A stretch of 64,000 bases of DNA, taken from NCBI GenBank assembly GCA_032622095.1, contig CP136066.1, positions 133,765,917 through 133,829,916 of the forward strand, read 5' to 3'. This DNA is from Siphonodentalium dalli (lineage: Eukaryota > Mollusca > Scaphopoda > Gadilida > Siphonodentaliidae). Positions 39,301-51,094 of the stretch are shown here, one piece after another. How positions within the stretch are numbered: position 1 is the stretch's first letter; each line of letters opens with the position of its first letter. The position numbers and the translations under genes were made by a program. The notes beneath the pieces are model-generated. The model was not told the origin of the DNA. It saw nothing but the letters and a program-made list of their open reading frames with translations, and ran no database searches.

Positions 39301-41661
39301 ATAAAATTAGACATGGATGTTAACAATGACATGTAGATGGGAACGAGTCATTTTTAGCTCAACTTTACTTTGTAAAGTTTGAGCTATTGCCATGGCTTGG
39401 TATCCGGCGTGTGTGTGTGCGTGTGTGATTCGTCAACAATTTCCTTTAGCACGGGCTACAGTTCGTACCTTTGGTCCGATTATTCTGAAATTTGTCATGG
39501 ATGTTGACATTGACATGTAGATGGGAACGAGTCATTTTGGGGTCATTTGGAAAAAAAACATGGCCGCCAGTGGCCATCTTGGATTTCAAAATTCAATCCA
39601 TTAGCACGGGCTACAGGCCATACTGTTTGTCTGATCATCATAAAAGTTGTCATGGACGTTAATATTGACATGTAGATGGGAACGAGTAAGTTTGGGGTTA
39701 TTCGGCCCAAAAACATGGCCGCCAGCAGCCATCTTGGATTTTACTCTTTGTATGACTAAATTCTTTAGCACGGGCTACAGGTCGTACTTTTAGTTTGATC
39801 ATCATAAAATTTGTCAAGAATGTTAATAATGACATGTAGATGGGAACGAGTCATTTTGGTATTATTCGACCCAAAAACATGGCCGCCAGCAGCCATCTTG
39901 GATTTTACTCTTTGTATGACTAAATCCTTTAGCACGGGCTACAGGTCGTATCTTTAGTCTGATCATCATAAAATTTGTCATGGCTGTTGAAATTGGAATG
40001 TAGATGGGAACGAGTCATTTTGGGGTCATTCGGACAAAAAACATGGCCGCCAGTGGCCATCTTGGATTTCAAAATTTAATCCATTAGCACGGGTCACAGG
40101 TCGTACTGTTTGTCTGATCGTCATGAAATTTGTCATGGATGTTAATATTGACATGTAGATGGGAACGAGTCATTTTGGGGTCATTTGGCCCAAAAACATG
40201 GCCGCCAGCAGCCATCTTGGATTTTACTCTTTGTATGACTAAATTCTTTAGCACGGGCTACAGATCGTAATTTTAGTCTGATCATCATAAAATTTGTCAA
40301 GAATGTTAATAATGACATGTAGATGGGAACGAGTCATTTTGGGGTCATTCGGCCAAAAAACATGGCCGCCAGCAGGCATCATTGATTTTACTCTTTGTAT
40401 GACTAAATCCTTTAGCACGGGCTAAGGTCGTACCTTTAGTCCGATCATCATAAAATTAGTCATGGATGTTAACAATGACATGTAGATGGGAACGAGTCAT
40501 TTTTAGCTCAACTTTACATTGTAAAGTTTGAGCTATTGCCATGGCTTGGTATCCGGCGTGTTTGTGTGCGTGTGTGCGTGTGTGATTCGTCAACAATTTC
40601 CTTTAGCACGGGCTACAGTTCGTACCTTTGGTCAGATTATTCTGAAATTTGTCATGGATGTTGACATTGACATGTAGATGGGAACGAGTCATTTTGGGGT
40701 CATTTGGAAAAAAAACATGGCCGCCAGTGGCCATCTTGGATTTCAAAATTCAATCCATTAGCACGGGCTACAGGCCATACTGTTTGTCTGATCATCATGA
40801 AAGTTGTCATGGACGTTAATATTGACATGTAGATGGGAACGAGTAATTTTGGGGTCATTCGGCCCAAAAACATGGCCGCCAGCAGCCATCTTGGATTTTA
40901 CTCTTTGTATGACTAAATTCTTTAGCACGGGCTACAGGTCGTACTTTTAGTTTGATCATCATAAAATTTGTCAAGAATGTTAATAATGACATGTAGATGG
41001 GAACGAGTCATTTTGGTATCATTCGACCCAAAAACATGGCCGCCAGCAGCCATCTTGGATTTTACTCTTTGTATGACTAAATCCTTTAGCACGGGCTACA
41101 GGTCGTATCTTTAGTATGATCATCATAAAATTTGTCATGGCTGTTGAAATTGGAATGTAGATGGGAACGAGTCATTTTGGGGTCATTCGGACAAAAAACA
41201 TGGCCGCCAGTGGCCATCTTGGATTTCAAAATTTAATCCATTAGCACGGGTCACAGGTCGTACTGTTTGTCTGATCGTCATGAAATTTGTCATGGATGTT
41301 AATATTGACATGTAGATGGGAACGAGTCATTTTGGGGTCATTTGGCCCAAAAACATGGCCGCCAGCAGCCATCTTGGATTTTACTCTTTGTATGACTAAA
41401 TTCTTTAGCACGGGCTACAGATCGTACTTTTAGTCTGATCATCATAAAATTTGTCAAGAATGTTAATAATGACATGTAGATGGGAACGAGTCATTTTGGG
41501 GTCATTCGGCCAAAAAACATGGCCGCCAGCAGGCATCATTGATTTTACTCTTTGTATGACTAGATCCTTTAGCACGGGCTAAGGTCGTACCTTTAGTCCG
41601 ATCATCATAAAATTAGTCATGGATGTTAACAATGACATGTAGATGGGAACGAGTCATTTTT

Positions 41662-44600
41662 AGCTCAACTTTACTTTGTAAAGTTTGAGCTATTGCCATG
41701 GCTTGGTATCCGTCGTACGTGTGTGTGTGCGTGTGTGATTCGTCAACAATTTCCTTTAGCATGGGCTACAGTTCGTACCTTTGGTCCGATTATTCTGAAA
41801 TTTGTCATGGATGTTGACATTGACATGTAGATGGGAACGAGTCATTTTGGGGTCATTTTGAAAAAAAACATGGCCGCCAGTGGCCATCTTGGATTTCAAA
41901 ATTCAATCCATTAGCACGGGCTACAGGCCATACTGTTTGTCTGATCATCATGAAAGTTGTCATGGATGTTAATATTGACATGTAGATCGGAACGAGTAAT
42001 TTTGGGGTCATTCGGCCCAAAAACATGGCCGTCAGCAGCCATCTTGGATTTTACTCTTTGTATGACTAAATTCTTTAGCACGGGCTACAGATCGTACTTT
42101 TAGTCTGATCATCATAAAATTTGTCAAGAATGTTAATAATGACATGTAGATGGGAACGAGTCATTTTGGGGTCATTCGGCCTAAAAACATGGCCGCCAGC
42201 AGGCATCATTGATTTTACTCTTTGTATGACTAAATCCTTTAGCACGGGCTACAGGTCGTACCTTTAGTCCGATCATCATAAAATTAGACATGGATGTTAA
42301 CAATGACATGTAGATGGGAACGAGTCATTTTTAGCTCAACTTTACTTTGTAAAGTTTGAGCTATTGCCATGGCTTGGTATCCGGCGTGTGTGTGTGCGTG
42401 TGTGATTCGTCAACAATTTCCTTTAGCACGGGCTACAGTTCGTACCTTTGGTCCGATTATTCTGAAATTTGTCATGGATGTTGACATTGACATGTAGATG
42501 GGAACGAGTCATTTTGGGGTCATTTGAAAAAAAAACATGGCCGCCAGTGGCCATCTTGGATTTCAAAATTCAATCCATTAGCACGGGCTACAGGCCATAC
42601 TGTTTGTCTGATCATCATGAAAGTTGTCATGGACGTTAATATTGACATGTAGATGGGAACGAGTAAGTTTGGGGTCATTCGGCCCAAAAACATGGCCGCC
42701 AGCAGCCATCTTGGATTTTACTCTTTGTATGACTAAATTCTTTAGCACGGGCTACAGGTCGTACTTTTAGTTTGATCATCATAAAATTTGTCAAGAATGT
42801 TAATAATGACATGTAGATGGGAACGAGTCATTTTGGTATCATTCGACCCAAAAACATGGCCGCCAGCAGCCATCTTGGATTTTACTCTTTGTATGACTAA
42901 ATCCTTTAGCACGGGCTACAGGTCGTATCTTTAGTCTGATCATCATAAAATTTGTCATGGCTGTTGAAATTGGAATGTAGATGGGAACGAGTCATTTTGG
43001 GGTCATTCGGACAAAAAACATGGCCGCCAGTGGCCATCTTGGATTTCAAAATTTAATCCATTAGCACGGGCCACAGGTCGTACTGTTTGTCTGATCGTCA
43101 TGAAATTTGTCATGGATGTTAATATTGACATGTAGATGGGAACGAGTAATTTTGGGGTCATTTGGCCCAAAAACATGGCCGCCAGCAGCCATCTTGGATT
43201 TTACTCTTTGTATGACTAAATTCTTTAGCACGGGCTACAGGTCGTACTTTTAGTTTGATCATCATAAAATTTGTCAAGAATGTTAATAATGACATGTAGA
43301 TGGGAACGAGTCATTTTGGTATCATTCGACCCAAAAACATGGCCGCCAGCAGCCATCTTGGATTTTACTCTTTGTATGACTAAATCCTTTAGCACGGGCT
43401 ACAGGTCGTATCTTTAGTATGATCATCATAAAATTTGTCATGGCTGTTGAAATTGGAATGTAGATGGGAACGAGTCATTTTGGGGTCATTCGGACAAAAA
43501 ACATGGCCGCCAGTGGCCATCTTGGATTTCAAAATTTAATCCATTAGCACGGGTCACAGGTCGTACTGTTTGTCTGATCGTCATGAAATTTGTCATGGAT
43601 GTTAATATTGACATGTAGATGGGAACGAGTCATTTTGGGGTCATTTGGCCCAAAAACATGGCCGCCAGCAGCCATCTTGGATTTTACTCTTTGTATGACT
43701 AAATTCTTTAGCACGGGCTACAGATCGTACTTTTAGTCTGATCATCATAAAATTTGTCAAGAATGTTAATAATGACATGTAGATGGGAACGAGTCATTTT
43801 GGGGTCATTCGGCCAAAAAACATGGCCGCCAGCAGGCATCATTGATTTTACTCTTTGTATGACTAGATCCTTTAGCACGGGCTAAGGTCGTACCTTTAGT
43901 CCGATCATCATAAAATTAGTCATGGATGTTAACAATGACATGTAGATGGGAACGAGTCATTTTTAGCTCAACTTTACTTTGTAAAGTTTGAGCTATTGCC
44001 ATGGCTTGGTATCCGTCGTACGTGTGTGTGTGCGTGTGTGATTCGTCAACAATTTCCTTTAGCATGGGCTACAGTTCGTACCTTTGGTCCGATTATTCTG
44101 AAATTTGTCATGGATGTTGACATTGACATGTAGATGGGAACGAGTCATTTTGGGGTCATTTGGAAAAAAAACATGGCCGCCAGTGGCCATCTTGGATTTC
44201 AAAATTCAATCCATTAGCACGGGCTACAGGCCATACTGTTTGTCTGATCATCATGAAAGTTGTCATGGATGTTAATATTGACATGTAGATCGGAACGAGT
44301 AATTTTGGGGTCATTCGGCCCAAAAACATGGCCGTCAGCAGCCATCTTGGATTTTACTCTTTGTATGACTAAATTCTTTAGCACGGGCTACAGATCGTAC
44401 TTTTAGTCTGATCATCATAAAATTTGTCAAGAATGTTAATAATGACATGTAGATGGGAACGAGTCATTTTGGGGTCATTCGGCCTAAAAACATGGCCGCC
44501 AGCAGGCATCATTGATTTTACTCTTTGTATGACTAAATCCTTTAGCACGGGCTACAGGTCGTACCTTTAGTCCGATCATCATAAAATTAGACATGGATGT

Positions 44601-46268
44601 TAACAATGACATGTAGATGGGAACGAGTCATTTTTAGCTCAACTTTACTTTGTAAAGTTTGAGCTATTGCCATGGCTTGGTATCCGGCGTGTGTGTGTGC
44701 GTGTGTGATTCGTCAACAATTTCCTTTAGCACGGGCTACAGTTCGTACCTTTGGTCCGATTATTCTGAAATTTGTCATGGATGTTGACATTGACATGTAG
44801 ATGGGAACGAGTCATTTTGGGGTCATTTGAAAAAAAAAACATGGCCGCCAGTGGCCATCTTGGATTTCAAAATTCAATCCATTAGCACGGGCTACAGGCC
44901 ATACTGTTTGTCTGATCATCATGAAAGTTGTCATGGACGTTAATATTGACATGTAGATGGGAACGAGTAAGTTTGGGGTCATTCGGCCCAAAAACATGGC
45001 CGCCAGCAGCCATCTTGGATTTTACTCTTTGTATGACTAAATTCTTTAGCACGGGCTACAGGTCGTACTTTTAGTTTGATCATCATAAAATTTGTCAAGA
45101 ATGTTAATAATGACATGTAGATGGGAACGAGTCATTTTGGTATCATTCGACCCAAAAACATGGCCGCCAGCAGCCATCTTGGATTTTACTCTTTGTATGA
45201 CTAAATCCTTTAGCACGGGCTACAGGTCGTATCTTTAGTCTGATCATCATAAAATTTGTCATGGCTGTTGAAATTGGAATGTAGATGGGAACGAGTCATT
45301 TTGGGGTCATTCGGACAAAAAACATGGCCGCCAGTGGCCATCTTGGATTTCAAAATTTAATCCATTAGCACGGGCCACAGGTCGTACTGTTTGTCTGATC
45401 GTCATGAAATTTGTCATGGATGTTAATATTGACATGTAGATGGGAACGAGTAATTTTGGGGTCATTTGGCCCAAAAACATGGCCGCCAGCAGCCATCTTG
45501 GATTTTACTCTTTGTATGACTAAATTCTTTAGCACGGGCTACAGGTCGTACTTTTAGTTTGATCATCATAAAATTTGTCAAGAATGTTAATAATGACATG
45601 TAGATGGGAACGAGTCATTTTGGTATCATTCGACCCAAAAACATGGCCGCCAGCAGCCATCTTGGATTTTACTCTTTGTATGACTAAATCCTTTAGCACG
45701 GGCTACAGGTCGTATCTTTAGTATGATCATCATAAAATTTGTCATGGCTGTTGAAATTGGAATGTAGATGGGAACGAGTCATTTTGGGGTCATTCGGACA
45801 AAAAACATGGCCGCCAGTGGCCATCTTGGATTTCAAAATTTAATCCATTAGCACGGGTCACAGGTCGTACTGTTTGTCTGATCGTCATGAAATTTGTCAT
45901 GGATGTTAATATTGACATGTAGATGGGAACGAGTCATTTTGGGGTCATTTGGCCCAAAAACATGGCCGCCAGCAGCCATCTTGGATTTTACTCTTTGTAT
46001 GACTAAATTCTTTAGCACGGGCTACAGATCGTACTTTTAGTCTGATCATCATAAAATTTGTCAAGAATGTTAATAATGACATGTAGATGGGAACGAGTCA
46101 TTTTGGGGTCATTCGGCCAAAAAACATGGCCGCCAGCAGGCATCATTGATTTTACTCTTTGTATGACTAAATCCTTTAGCACGGGCTAAGGTCGTACCTT
46201 TAGTCCGATCATCATAAAATTAGTCATGGATGTTAACAATGACATGTAGATGGGAACGAGTCATTTTT
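41662..46268 (+). repeat. Two tandem copies of a 2303/2304-bp higher-order unit
   Basis: Copies 41662-43964 and 43965-46268 each consist of a ~671-bp and a ~1632-bp superunit. They share rare variants: 'gtagatcggaacgag' (about 41990 and 44290), 'ggcctaaaaac' (42180, 44483), 'gagtaagtttgggg' (42663, 44967), 'gggccacagg' (43070, 45374) and 'ctttagtatgatc' (43415, 45718). They are near identical and probably the youngest large duplication in the array. Confidence 0.85.
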
Positions 46269-49076
46269 AGCTCAACTTTACTTTGTAAAGTTTGAGCTAT
46301 TGCCATGGCTTGGTATCCGTCGTACGTGTGTGTGTGCGTGTGTGATTCGTCAACAATTTCCTTTAGCATGGGCTACAGTTCGTACCTTTGGTCCGATTAT
46401 TCTGAAATTTGCCATGGATGTTGACATTGACATGTAGATGGGAACGAGTCATTTGGAAAAAAAACATGGCCGCCAGTGGCCATCTTGGATTTCAAAATTC
46501 AATCCATTAGCACGGGCTACAGGCCATACTGTTTGTCTGATCATCATGAAAGTTGTCATGGATGTTAATATTGACATGTAGATGGGAACGAGTAATTTTG
46601 GGGTCATTCGGCCCAAAAACATGGCCGCCAGCAGCCATCTTGGATTTTACTCTTTGTATGACTAAATTCTTTAGCACGGGCTACAGGTCGTACTTTTAGT
46701 TTGATCATCATAAAATTTGTCAAGAATGTTAATAATGACATGTAGATGGGAACGAGTCATTTTGGTATCATTCGACCCAAAAACATGGCCGCCAGCAGCC
46801 ATCTTGGATTTTACTCTGTGTATGACTAAATCCTTTAGCACGGGCTACAGGTCGTACCTTTAGTCTGATCATCATAAAATTTGTCATGGCTGTTGAAATT
46901 GGAATGTAGATGGGAACGAGTCATTTTGGGGTCATTCGGACAAAAAACATGGCCGCCAGTGGCCATCTTGGATTTCAAAATTTAATCCATTAGCACGGGC
47001 CACAGGTCGTACTATTCGTCTGATCATCATGAAATTTGTCATGGATGATAATATTGACATATAGATGGGAACGAGTAATTTTGGGGTCATTCGTCCAAAA
47101 AACATGGCCGCCAGCAGCCATCTTGGATTTTACTCTTTGTATGACTAAATTCTTTAGCACGGGCTGCAGGTCGTACCTTTAGTCTGATCATCATAACATT
47201 TGTCATGGATGTTAACAATGACATGTAGATGGGAACGAGTAATTTTGGGGTCATTCGGCCCAAAAACATGGCCGCCAGCAGCCATCTTGGATTTTACTCT
47301 TTGTATGACTATATTCTTTAGCACGGGCTACAGGTCGTACTTTTAGTTTGATCATCATAAAATTTGTCAAGAATGTTAATAATGACATGTAGATGGGAAC
47401 GAGTCATTTTGGTATCATTCGACCCAAAAACATGGCCGCCAGCAGCCATCTTGGATTTTACTCTGTGTATGACTAAATCCTTTAGCACGGGCTACAGGTC
47501 GTACCTTTAGTCTGATCATCATAAAATTTGTCATGGCTGTTGAAATTGGAATGTAGATGGGAACGAGTCATTTTGGGGTCATTCGGACAAAAAACATGGC
47601 CGCCAGTGGCCATCTTGGATTTCAAAATTTAATCCATTAGCACGGGCCACAGGTCGTACTATTCGTCTGATCATCATGAAATTTGTCATGGATGATAATA
47701 TTGACATATAGATGGGAACGAGTAATTTTGGGGTCATTCGTCCAAAAAACATGGCCGCCAGCAGCCATCTTGGATTTTACTCTTTGTATGACTAAATTCT
47801 TTAGCACGGGCTGCAGGTCGTACCTTTAGTCTGATCATCATAACATTTGTCATGGATGTTAACAATGACATGTAGATGGGAACGAGTAATTTTGGGGTCA
47901 TTCGGCCCAAAAACATGGCCGCCAGCAGCCATCTTGGATTTTACTCTTTGTATGACTATATTCTTTAGCACGGGCTACAGGTCGTACTTTTAGTTTGATC
48001 ATCATAAAATTTGTCAAGAATGTTAATAATGACATGTAGATGGGAACGAGTCATTTTGGTATCATTCGACCCAAAAACATGGCCGCCAGCAGCCATCTTG
48101 GATTTTACTCTTTGTATGACTAAATCCTTTAGCACGGGCTACGGGTCGTACCTTTAGTCTGATCATCATAAAATTTGTCATGGCTGTTGAAATTGGAATG
48201 TAGATGGGAACGAGTCATTTTGGGGTCATTCGGACAAAAAACATGGCCGCCAGTGGCCATCTTGGATTTCAAAATTTAATCCATTAGCACGGGCCACAGG
48301 TCGTACTATTAGTCTGATCATCATGAAATTTGTCATGGATGATAATATTGACATGTAGATGGGAACGAGTAATTTTGGGGTCATTCGGCCAAAAAACATG
48401 GTTGCCAGCAGCCATCTTGGATTTTACTCTTTGTATGACTAAATCCTTTAGCACGGGCTACAGGACGTACCTTTAGTCTGATCATCATAAAATTTGTCAT
48501 GAATGTTAATAATGACATGTAGATGGGAACGAGTCATTTTGGGGTCATTCGGTCAAAAAACATGGCCGCCAGCAGCCATCTTTGATTTGACACTTTATAT
48601 GACTAAATCCTTTAGCACGGGCTACAGGTCGTACCTTTAGTCTGATCATCATAAAATTTGTCATGGCTGTTGAAATTGGAATGTAAATGGGAACGAGTCA
48701 TTTTGGGGTCATTTGGACAAAAAACATGGCCGCCAGTGGCCATCTTGGATTTCAAAATTTAATCCATTAGCACGGGCCACAGGTCGTACTGTTCGTCTGA
48801 TCATCATTAAATTTGTCATGGATGTTAATATTGACATGTAGATGGGAACGAGTAATTTTGGGGTAATTTGGCCAAAAAACATGGCCGCCTGCAGCCATCT
48901 TGGATTTTACTCTTTGTATGACTAAATTCTTTAGCATGGGTTACAGGTCGTACCTTTAGTCTGATCGTCATAAAATTTGTCATGGATGTTAACGATGACA
49001 TGTAGATGGGAACGACTCATTTTGGGGTCATTCGGCCGAATACATGGCCGCCAGCAGCCATCTTGGATTTTACTTT
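46269..49076 (+). repeat. Hairpin-free, diverging right edge of the array
   Basis: After the last hairpin (46269) there are about 2.8 kb of plain monomers with no further hairpin or GT tract. Divergence rises towards the end, for example 'ggttgccagcag' (48400), 'gatttgacactttatatgac' (48583), 'cgcctgcagcc' (48888) and 'ggccgaatacatgg' (49035). Array edges commonly escape homogenisation, so this may preserve the older monomer state. Confidence 0.75.
46670..48100 (+). repeat. 647-bp period tandem duplication at array edge
   Basis: Sequence around 46814-47270 repeats 647 bp downstream with the same rare variants: 'gtactattcgtctgatc', 'gatgataatattgacatata', 'cattcgtccaaaaaac', 'gggctgcaggtcg' and 'cataacatttgtc'. 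About 2.2 copies are present. Confidence 0.8.
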
Positions 49077-49642
49077 TCTCTTCATGTCTATAAACTAGTA
49101 TTAGACATTCAACTTTCCACATTCCTAATCGCTCCATTGACTGTAATACATTAAATTATTCCCTTTCCAAGTTGAGCTACAGTGTCATTGACACTTTCAT
49201 ATTAGAAATTCCCTGACTAAAACACAGACTCAATCTTATTTTAATTGACCAGGTCAATTAAAGGATTTCTATCCTGATGAATACAACAAAACACTCTCGG
49301 AAAGCCACCCCCCAATATGATCAAAATGATCCAAGTCCCATAACAATCACATAATAAATAAGTCGAGAAATACATAAATAATACCCCCACCGGTTGTCGG
49401 CTATCTTATATGACGTCAAATGAGTAGACTAATTCAAAACATGGAATCGGAGTCAGAGTTAATTGGGTCTACCTATATGACATCATTTGAGTGGCGATGT
49501 AAAATGCGGAATTGACATGAGCATGTGAGTGTAAATGAATTACTGCGGGGCATGTCAATTACATTGTTTTCGTGGTGAATTGTCATCACCCGGTGAGTTA
49601 TCTTCACTTGTGATTTGTCATAAGTGCTGTATGGAAAGTTAA
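49077..49642. other. Non-coding flank, nothing recognised
   Basis: AT-rich sequence immediately right of the array with no credible reading frame. I see two similar short phrases, 'tatatgacgtcaaatgagt' (49409) and 'tatatgacatcatttgagt' (49476), which may be a degenerate direct repeat. Nothing else is supportable. Confidence 0.4.
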
Positions 49643-49910
49643 AGGTACTCAATCCGAACAGAGGGTCCCCATCTCAACAGATTCCAACAACAACAATCCG
49701 ATCAGAGGGTCCTATATTACTATTTCTTTGGCTTTGGGGGTAAAAAATATTTGATTCGAGTCGAGGAATCACTCGCATCAAAGCTCAGAGTTATTAGATA
49801 TCTGATTTTAGAAATCATTATTTTTCATTATCGGGAATACTTTCTGGCCCAGAACTCAGTCAAAATTGCGTTATTATTACCACTTGATTTTAGAGTTATC
49901 CATCCTTGTC
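49643..49910 (+). repeat. Dispersed repeat copy, truncated by assembly gap
   Basis: It begins 'aaaggtactcaatccg', matching 690-745. It continues with 'gggggtaaaaaatatttg', 'gagtcgaggaa' and 'caaagctcagagttattaga', which match the inverted-repeat arms at 1034-1290. The two partial left-flank copies and this one together define one family. The right end is unknown because the gap follows at once. Confidence 0.7.
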
Positions 49911-50010
49911 NNNNNNNNNNNNNNNNNNNNNNNNNNNNNNNNNNNNNNNNNNNNNNNNNNNNNNNNNNNNNNNNNNNNNNNNNNNNNNNNNNNNNNNNNN
50001 NNNNNNNNNN
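49911..50010. other. Assembly gap (100 N)
   Basis: Exactly 100 N, which usually denotes a scaffold join of unknown size. Translations spanning it are meaningless. The true distance between array and retrotransposon is therefore unknown. Confidence 1.
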
Positions 50011-50703
50011 TACCACCATTATACCGTACTTATATTGTGACGACTACATCCCATTGTCTGGAGGTAGCCAGTACACCCAACCTAGCATGCCTTGTTTTTG
50101 GAAACAGTAGCTGTACCCCTAACATATGTGGTGATAACCTCTATACATGTATATATACAGATACACACACCATAGCTGTTGATAGTGCTCCTACCGGTAC
50201 TCTCATCTCCACATAAAAGTGCAGGCCCAAATAATAGTGCAGGGGAAAAATTCCATTGAAAGTTAATAACAGTGCAGACCAAAATAATAGCACAGTGGAA
50301 ACTCTGAGCAAAACATCAACTATAGTTAAAAAAATTATAGTACATGTACTAGTAGGTCAAGCATATGAATCATCATAGTATGTGTCATGTAGTGTTTTAT
50401 TCAATATTTAAATGTTCACATGTATGCCATATATTTGAATATGTACATGCATAAAATTATAAGCTCATCAATTTGGTATCAGAATCATATAGAAATCTTG
50501 AGTTTGTGATGATTTCAATTTTCATAGCATCAAAATTAATAAACTTGCAGACTCAAATAAGCACTGTGCAGGAGGGGAATTTTTGGAACCCATGAGTATG
50601 TTCCATAAGTACCAAACAAGGCATACAGATAAAGCAGGCATGAGGTCCACTCTCATGAAATTAAGATTGCAAAATTCATGCCCATCAATCCACAACCCAT
50701 CAC
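50011..50703. other. Non-coding stretch left of the retrotransposon
   Basis: Contains degenerate repeats of 'aataatagtgcag' type (50215-50300) and microsatellite-like 'tacatgtatatatacagatacac' sequence. The minus-strand frame at 50522-50707 reads like protein but has no ATG at its apparent start and no recognised domain; I do not call it a gene. Confidence 0.4.
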
Positions 50704-50708
50704 ACACC
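50704..50708. repeat. Target-site duplication ACACC (left copy)
   Basis: ACACC directly precedes the left LTR and is repeated directly after the right LTR (55704-55708). A 5-bp duplication is the usual length for Ty1/copia integrases. Removing the element and one copy rejoins 'cacacacc' with 'tggggcttttgag'. Confidence 0.9.
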
Positions 50709-50814
50709 TGAAAAGTTGATATTTATTCATTGCTCATAAGTATTAAAGACTCCAGCACCTACAAGGTAAATGCCTTACATTAGTATAAAGTGGTAAACAT
50801 ATATGAACATAACA
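50709..50814 (-). repeat. 3' LTR of the copia element, 106 bp
   Basis: Identical to the other LTR except for three missing bases in 'ttacattagtataa'. In element sense it carries AATAAA (50722-50727 on the plus strand reads TTTATT) close to the LTR end, a candidate polyadenylation signal. The purine tract next to it is poor, only a short GGGAG-containing stretch at about 50815-50822. Confidence 0.93.
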
Positions 50815-50835
50815 GACTCCCGTGTGTTCTTTAAA

Positions 50836-50927
50836 GTAAAGAAGTGCTAAGGAAAAAAGAAAATGTTAGTTAGTGTGCATGTAACGTAAAGTATAGAAGT
50901 GCTAAAAAGAAAGAAAATGTTAGTTAG
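50836..50927 (-). repeat. ~55-bp duplication in the retrotransposon 3' untranslated region
   Basis: 'gaagtgctaa' followed by an A/G-rich run and 'gaaaatgttagttag' occurs at 50836-50873 and again at 50891-50927. On the element's sense strand these are pyrimidine-rich. Function unknown; it could be replication slippage. Confidence 0.75.
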
Positions 50928-51094
50928 AGTAAGTGAGCACTGATGAATGATCTGCTCGCCCAGAAATTAAACTTAAACATTTTGAGCACATAGCAGTCAC
51001 TTCATGAACATAAGTCACTTCCGGAATATATTGGTCCATAAAGTCATGGAAACACTTAGCAGTCACTTCCTAAACAAACTGTCCAGTCATGTCC

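Larger units (their letters stand above)
2645..49076 (+). repeat. 46-kb higher-order satellite array
   Basis: The basic monomer is ~155-164 bp. Each contains 'tttagcacgggctaca', 'gatcatcataaaatttgtca', 'gacatgtagatgggaacgag', 'gggtcattcgg' and 'catggccgccag..gccatcttgg'. For example 'agcacggg' or its variant begins at 2845, 3000, 3164 and 3328. I estimate roughly 260-280 monomers. They are organised into superunits that begin with a 30-bp hairpin plus a GT tract. Hairpin starts I located: 2749, 3420, 4569, 5248, 6405, 7198, 8346, 9018, 9696, 10853, 11531, 13338, 14125, 15274, 15944, 17103, 18260, 18938, 20744, 21419, 22098, 23903, 25544, 26706, 28182, 30908, 32383, 33062, 33736, 34898, 36374, 37536, 38685, 39356, 40505, 41662, 42333, 43965, 44636 and 46269. 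All are in the same orientation. The many ~60-79-codon minus-strand frames in the array are repeat artefacts. Copy number may be distorted by assembly. Confidence 0.97.

Noticed and set aside
2645-49076. CRISPR array
   Set aside because: The repeating unit is ~160 bp with no distinct unique spacers, in a eukaryotic satellite context.
9205-49137. Many minus-strand frames of 60-79 codons with near-identical proteins
   Set aside because: They follow the satellite monomer periodicity, are interrupted at every variant monomer and have no domain; they are artefacts of stop-poor repeats.
49751-50216. Frames spanning the N run
   Set aside because: Translation across unknown bases is meaningless.
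50522-50707. Minus-strand 61-codon frame beside the retrotransposon
   Set aside because: Reads somewhat like protein, but its apparent start codon is GTG, upstream sequence (after removing the insertion) soon hits a stop in frame, and no family is recognisable.
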